Origin: JBOGXB01 sp050694215
Lineage (GTDB): Bacteria; Actinomycetota; CADDZG01; WHSQ01
Assembly (NCBI GenBank): GCA_050694215.1
Contig: JBOGXB010000077.1
Coordinates: 1 to 9,009, forward strand
Direction: 5' to 3'
Length of the DNA stretch: 9,009 nucleotides
In this document: positions 6,761 through 9,009 of the stretch, piece after piece
Position numbering within the stretch: position 1 is the stretch's first letter
How the letters are laid out: every line of letters starts with the position of its first letter
Notes under the pieces: model-generated
Seen by the model: only the letters and a program-made list of their open reading frames with translations
What the model was told of the DNA's origin: nothing
Database searches by the model: none
Translations under genes and position numbers: made by a program

Positions 6761-7743
6761 TGACGGAGAAGAACGTCGTTCAGTCCATCCACGACACCCT
6801 GCTCGACGAGATGAAGCGCGACGACCGCGTCGTGGTCCTCGGCGAGGACGTCGGCGCACGCGGCGGCGTGTTCCGGGTGACGATGGGGTTCCTCGACGAG
6901 TTCGGCGAGGAGCGGGTCATCGATACGCCCCTCGATGAGTGCCTGATCGCCGGAGTCGCCATCGGTCTGGCGCTCGACGACATGCGGCCCGTTGCGGAGA
7001 TGCAGTTCGCCGACTTCAGCTTCCCCGGGTTCAACCAGATCGTGTCGGAGGCAGCGCGCATCCGCTACCGGTCAAACGGGGACTTCGGTTGTCCAATCGT
7101 GATCCGCGCGCCGTACGGGGGTGGGGTGCACGGGGCGCTGTACCACTCGCAGTCCGTTGAGGCGCTGTACGCACACATCCCCGGACTGAAGGTCGTGGCG
7201 CCTTCGACTCCGGCCGATGCGAAGGGCATGTTGATCCAGGCGATAGAGGACCCGGACCCCGTCCTGTTCTTCGAGCACAAGAAGACCTATCGGCTCATCA
7301 AGGGAGAGGTCGCAGACGAGCGTTTTACAGTCCCGTTCGGCAAGGCGGAGGTGCGCCGTGAGGGCTCGGACCTCACGGTCGTGTCCTATGGCCTCATGCA
7401 CCACTATTGCTTCGAGGCGGCGGAGAGGCTTTCTGGCGACGGTATGGAGGTCGAGGTCATCGATCTCCGCAGCATCTATCCCCTCGACATCGATACGGTG
7501 CTCTCCTCCGTCGGCAAGACGAACAAGGCGATGATCGTCTACGAGGACAACAAGTTCCTCGGCGTCGGCGCCGAGGTCGCGGCTCAGATCGCGGAGAAGG
7601 CTTTGTTCGAGCTCGACGGTCCCATCGTGCGAATAGGGGGGCCGCATGTTCCGGCGATGCCGTACTCGCCGAGCCTCGAGCACTGGTTCCTGCCGGACCC
7701 GGAACGGATCGAGCAAGAGATGCGCAAGCTGATCGAGTTCTAG
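6760..7743 (+). CDS. bkdAB: 2-oxo acid dehydrogenase E1 beta, branched-chain (2-oxoisovalerate) type
   Basis: Beta subunit of the E1 heterotetramer; it contributes to the thiamine diphosphate site at the alpha/beta interface and binds the E2 subunit-binding domain. 327 aa, usual length. The N-terminal pyrimidine-binding domain has VLGEDVGARGGVFR (26-39), DTPLDE with the conserved Glu60, EMQFADF (80-86), and APYGGGVHGALYHSQS (117-132) with His129 as the probable active-site histidine. The C-terminal transketolase domain (about 195-320) has VIDLRSIYPLD and ends in PAMPYSP and the usual LIEF tail. FFEHKKTYRLIKGEV (170-184) is typical of branched-chain E1 beta in Bacillus, from memory. Start and stop overlap with E1 alpha (TAATG) implies coupled, equimolar synthesis; only a G-rich stretch precedes the start as a weak ribosome binding site. 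lipA begins 12 bases after its stop. Confidence 0.93.
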   Translation: MTEKNVVQSIHDTLLDEMKRDDRVVVLGEDVGARGGVFRVTMGFLDEFGEERVIDTPLDECLIAGVAIGLALDDMRPVAEMQFADFSFPGFNQIVSEAARIRYRSNGDFGCPIVIRAPYGGGVHGALYHSQSVEALYAHIPGLKVVAPSTPADAKGMLIQAIEDPDPVLFFEHKKTYRLIKGEVADERFTVPFGKAEVRREGSDLTVVSYGLMHHYCFEAAERLSGDGMEVEVIDLRSIYPLDIDTVLSSVGKTNKAMIVYEDNKFLGVGAEVAAQIAEKALFELDGPIVRIGGPHVPAMPYSPSLEHWFLPDPERIEQEMRKLIEF

Positions 7744-7755
7744 GAGACAACGAAC

Positions 7756-8754
7756 GTGGCTCAAGCACTCATACCCACGATCAGGACCAGAGAGCAGGTG
7801 GAACGCGACCTTCGCCGCGGCATCCGAGTGGGCGACGCGCCCGGTTCCGGCGCTCCACGGCCCACCCGTCGTCCTGAGTGGTTAAAGGTGCGAGTAAAGC
7901 ATGGTGAGAACTTCCTCGAGCTCCGCAACATCATGCGCGAGCGCGGCCTTCATACGGTATGCGAGGAGGCCAACTGCCCCAACATCTACGAATGTTGGGA
8001 GGCGCGCGAGGCGACGTTCCTTCTCTGCGGCGACCTCTGCACCCGCCGTTGTGCGTTCTGCGACGTGATGACGGCCAAGCCTCACCCGCTCGACGCCGAC
8101 GAGCCGCGCAAGATCGCCGAGGCGGTGAAGCTGATGGGCCTCGAGTTCGCGGTCGTGACAGGCGTCGCGCGTGATGATCTCGACGACGGGGGGTCCGCTC
8201 ACTGGGCGGCCACCATCCGAGCGATCCGTGAAGCCCACCCCGGATGTGGGGTAGAGGTCCTGATCCCCGATTTCAAGGGGCGCCGCGAGCACCCGCGCGA
8301 TTCACTCTCCCGAGTGATCGATGCGAAGCCCGACGTTCTGGCCCACAACCTGGAGACGGTCAGGCGTATCCATCCGAGCATCAGGCCGGGCTTCGGGTAC
8401 GAGGCAAGCCTCGAGCTGCTCGCGTGGGGGAAGGAGCTCAGGCCCGATCAGGTGACGAAGTCGAACATCATCGTGGGCATGGGCGAGCGCGAGGACGAGG
8501 TTTACGACGCGATGCGCGACCTTCGAGCGACGGGCTGCGATGTCCTCACGATCGGTCAGTACCTCCAGCCGAGCGTGTCGTGGCACCTGCCGGTCGATCG
8601 CTGGGTCCATCCGGACGAGTTCTCCCGATACAAGGCGTTCGGCGAGGACGAGCTCGGCTTCGCGTGGATCGAGTCGGGTCCCCTCGTCCGTTCGAGCTAT
8701 CGCGCCGGCAAGCAGTACCGCAGCGCCTCCGCCCGAATCGGTCGCCACCAGTAG
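7756..8754 (+). CDS. lipA: Lipoyl synthase LipA
   Basis: Radical S-adenosylmethionine enzyme that inserts sulfur at C6 and C8 of the protein-bound octanoyl group, completing lipoate after LipB. 332 aa, cytoplasmic, two [4Fe-4S] clusters. Auxiliary cluster cysteines are Cys69, Cys74 and Cys80 (CEEANCPNIYEC). The radical SAM cluster is Cys95, Cys99 and Cys102 (CTRRCAFC). The C-terminal RSSY (312-315) supplies the conserved serine that binds the auxiliary cluster. Other family blocks seen are VTGVARDDLDDGG (134-146), NLETV (198-202), KSNIIVGMGE (235-244) and IGQYLQPS (266-273). The GTG at 7756 is chosen because AGGAG (7742-7746) lies 9 bases upstream, overlapping the E1 beta stop. About 40 residues precede the core, within family range. 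It ends the plus-strand block; no strong terminator is visible after it. Confidence 0.96.
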   Translation: MAQALIPTIRTREQVERDLRRGIRVGDAPGSGAPRPTRRPEWLKVRVKHGENFLELRNIMRERGLHTVCEEANCPNIYECWEAREATFLLCGDLCTRRCAFCDVMTAKPHPLDADEPRKIAEAVKLMGLEFAVVTGVARDDLDDGGSAHWAATIRAIREAHPGCGVEVLIPDFKGRREHPRDSLSRVIDAKPDVLAHNLETVRRIHPSIRPGFGYEASLELLAWGKELRPDQVTKSNIIVGMGEREDEVYDAMRDLRATGCDVLTIGQYLQPSVSWHLPVDRWVHPDEFSRYKAFGEDELGFAWIESGPLVRSSYRAGKQYRSASARIGRHQ

Positions 8755-8861
8755 GCACTCGGCCTCCTGCGTCCACCCTTGGGCCTCTTATCTTCGAGAA
8801 CGTCCAGCGCTAGCGCGTGACCCGGCCCTCGCGAAGGGGTTGTTTGGTTGGGCCGAGAAAG

Positions 8862-8879
8862 TGCCGTGCATGCCGTGCA
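8862..8879. repeat. Perfect 9-bp tandem duplication (two copies)
   Basis: TGCCGTGCA occurs at 8862-8870 and again, directly adjacent, at 8871-8879. The same bases also form an inverted repeat, GTGCA (8866-8870) and TGCAC (8876-8880) around a 5-base loop. It sits three bases before the end of the insertion sequence, in the non-coding stretch 8755-8882, where no gene is seen. Its role is unknown; it may be chance, slippage or an insertion-related scar. Confidence 0.55.
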
Positions 8880-8882
8880 CCC

Positions 8883-9009
8883 TGAAGTTGACCCGCTTTA
8901 GTGGACACCTGCCAACTGGTTCATCGACTGGTGGTCGCGGTGCCTCCTTTCGTAGTCGGCCGGGCTTAGGTAGTCAAGCGAGGAATGTCGCCGCCGCCGG
9001 TTGTAGAAG
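8883..9009 (-). mobile_element. 3' end of an IS3-family insertion sequence (cut by window edge)
   Basis: The probable outer end is at 8883, where the plus strand starts TGAAGTTGACCC and continues to AGTGGACAC (through 8908). That is the look of an IS3-family terminal inverted repeat, with the typical TG/CA tip. The transposase stop lies inside this repeat, as is common in the family. Only the transposase 3' end is in the window; the other terminus and the target duplication cannot be seen. The exact boundary is inferred from the TG tip. Confidence 0.75.
8898..9009 (-). CDS. IS3-family transposase OrfB, C-terminal 36 residues (partial)
   Basis: Reading the minus strand from the window edge gives FYNRRRRHSSLDYLSPADYE and then 16 more residues to a TAA at 8898-8900. 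The FYN-RRRHSSL-YLSPA-YE pattern is the hallmark C-terminus of the DDE integrase-type transposase (OrfB) of IS3-family elements, just past the catalytic domain. The catalytic residues themselves lie outside the window. Reading is uninterrupted here, so nothing shows the copy to be broken, but whether it is intact cannot be judged. The element reads toward lipA and ends about 140 bases from it, so it does not disrupt the dehydrogenase block. Confidence 0.85.
   Translation of the reverse strand, partial: FYNRRRRHSSLDYLSPADYERRHRDHQSMNQLAGVH

Noticed and set aside
8807..8816. Perfect palindrome GCGCTAGCGC
   Set aside because: Ten bases with no loop in very GC-rich DNA; expected by chance often enough and no known site is recognised.
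8827..8850. Possible terminator after lipA: CCCT/AGGG stem with loop CGCGA, then a T-containing stretch
   Set aside because: The stem is only 4 bp and the following TTGTTTGGTT is not a clean T run. Too weak to call.

Overview
The window is high-GC DNA, roughly two thirds G+C by eye. It has GTG as well as ATG starts, clear GGAGG-type ribosome binding sites and tightly packed genes. Several proteins look actinobacterial: the dihydrolipoamide dehydrogenase begins like Streptomyces-type Lpd (FDLVILGGG, then GGTCLHRGCIPTKALLHAA), and the lipoyl synthase carries VTGVARDDL. The best guess is a member of the Actinomycetota, perhaps an uncultured lineage; the sequence alone does not fix genus or class.

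Layout. (1) 5-1572, plus strand: a ZIP-family metal transporter with an added N-terminal extracytoplasmic domain, coupled through a 4-base overlap to a type 1 copper (plastocyanin-like) lipoprotein. (2) 1604-1867, minus strand: a small unrecognised gene with a strong ribosome binding site, divergent from the next block. (3) 1953-8754, plus strand: a block for a branched-chain-type 2-oxo acid dehydrogenase complex and for making its lipoyl cofactor. The order is E3 (lpd), E2, lipB, E1 alpha, E1 beta, lipA. (4) 8755-8882: a short non-coding stretch with a perfect 9-bp tandem duplication. (5) 8883-9009, minus strand: the 3' end of an IS3-family insertion sequence, comprising the terminal repeat and the last 36 residues of the transposase; the rest lies outside the window.

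How the genes work together. E1 alpha/beta uses thiamine diphosphate to decarboxylate a 2-oxo acid and passes the acyl group to the lipoyl arm of E2. E2 transfers it to CoA, and E3 reoxidises the dihydrolipoyl arm with NAD+. LipB places octanoate from acyl carrier protein on the E2 lipoyl lysine, and LipA inserts two sulfurs to complete the cofactor. The block therefore encodes a whole complex plus the de novo lipoylation route. The E1 sequences fit the branched-chain (BkdAA/BkdAB) type better than pyruvate dehydrogenase.

I see no RNA gene, CRISPR array, prophage or clearly undescribed system. The points most worth a second look are the placement of the E1 genes between lipB and lipA, an Asn in place of a Rossmann glycine in the NAD site of Lpd, the transporter/cupredoxin pair, and the small divergent gene.
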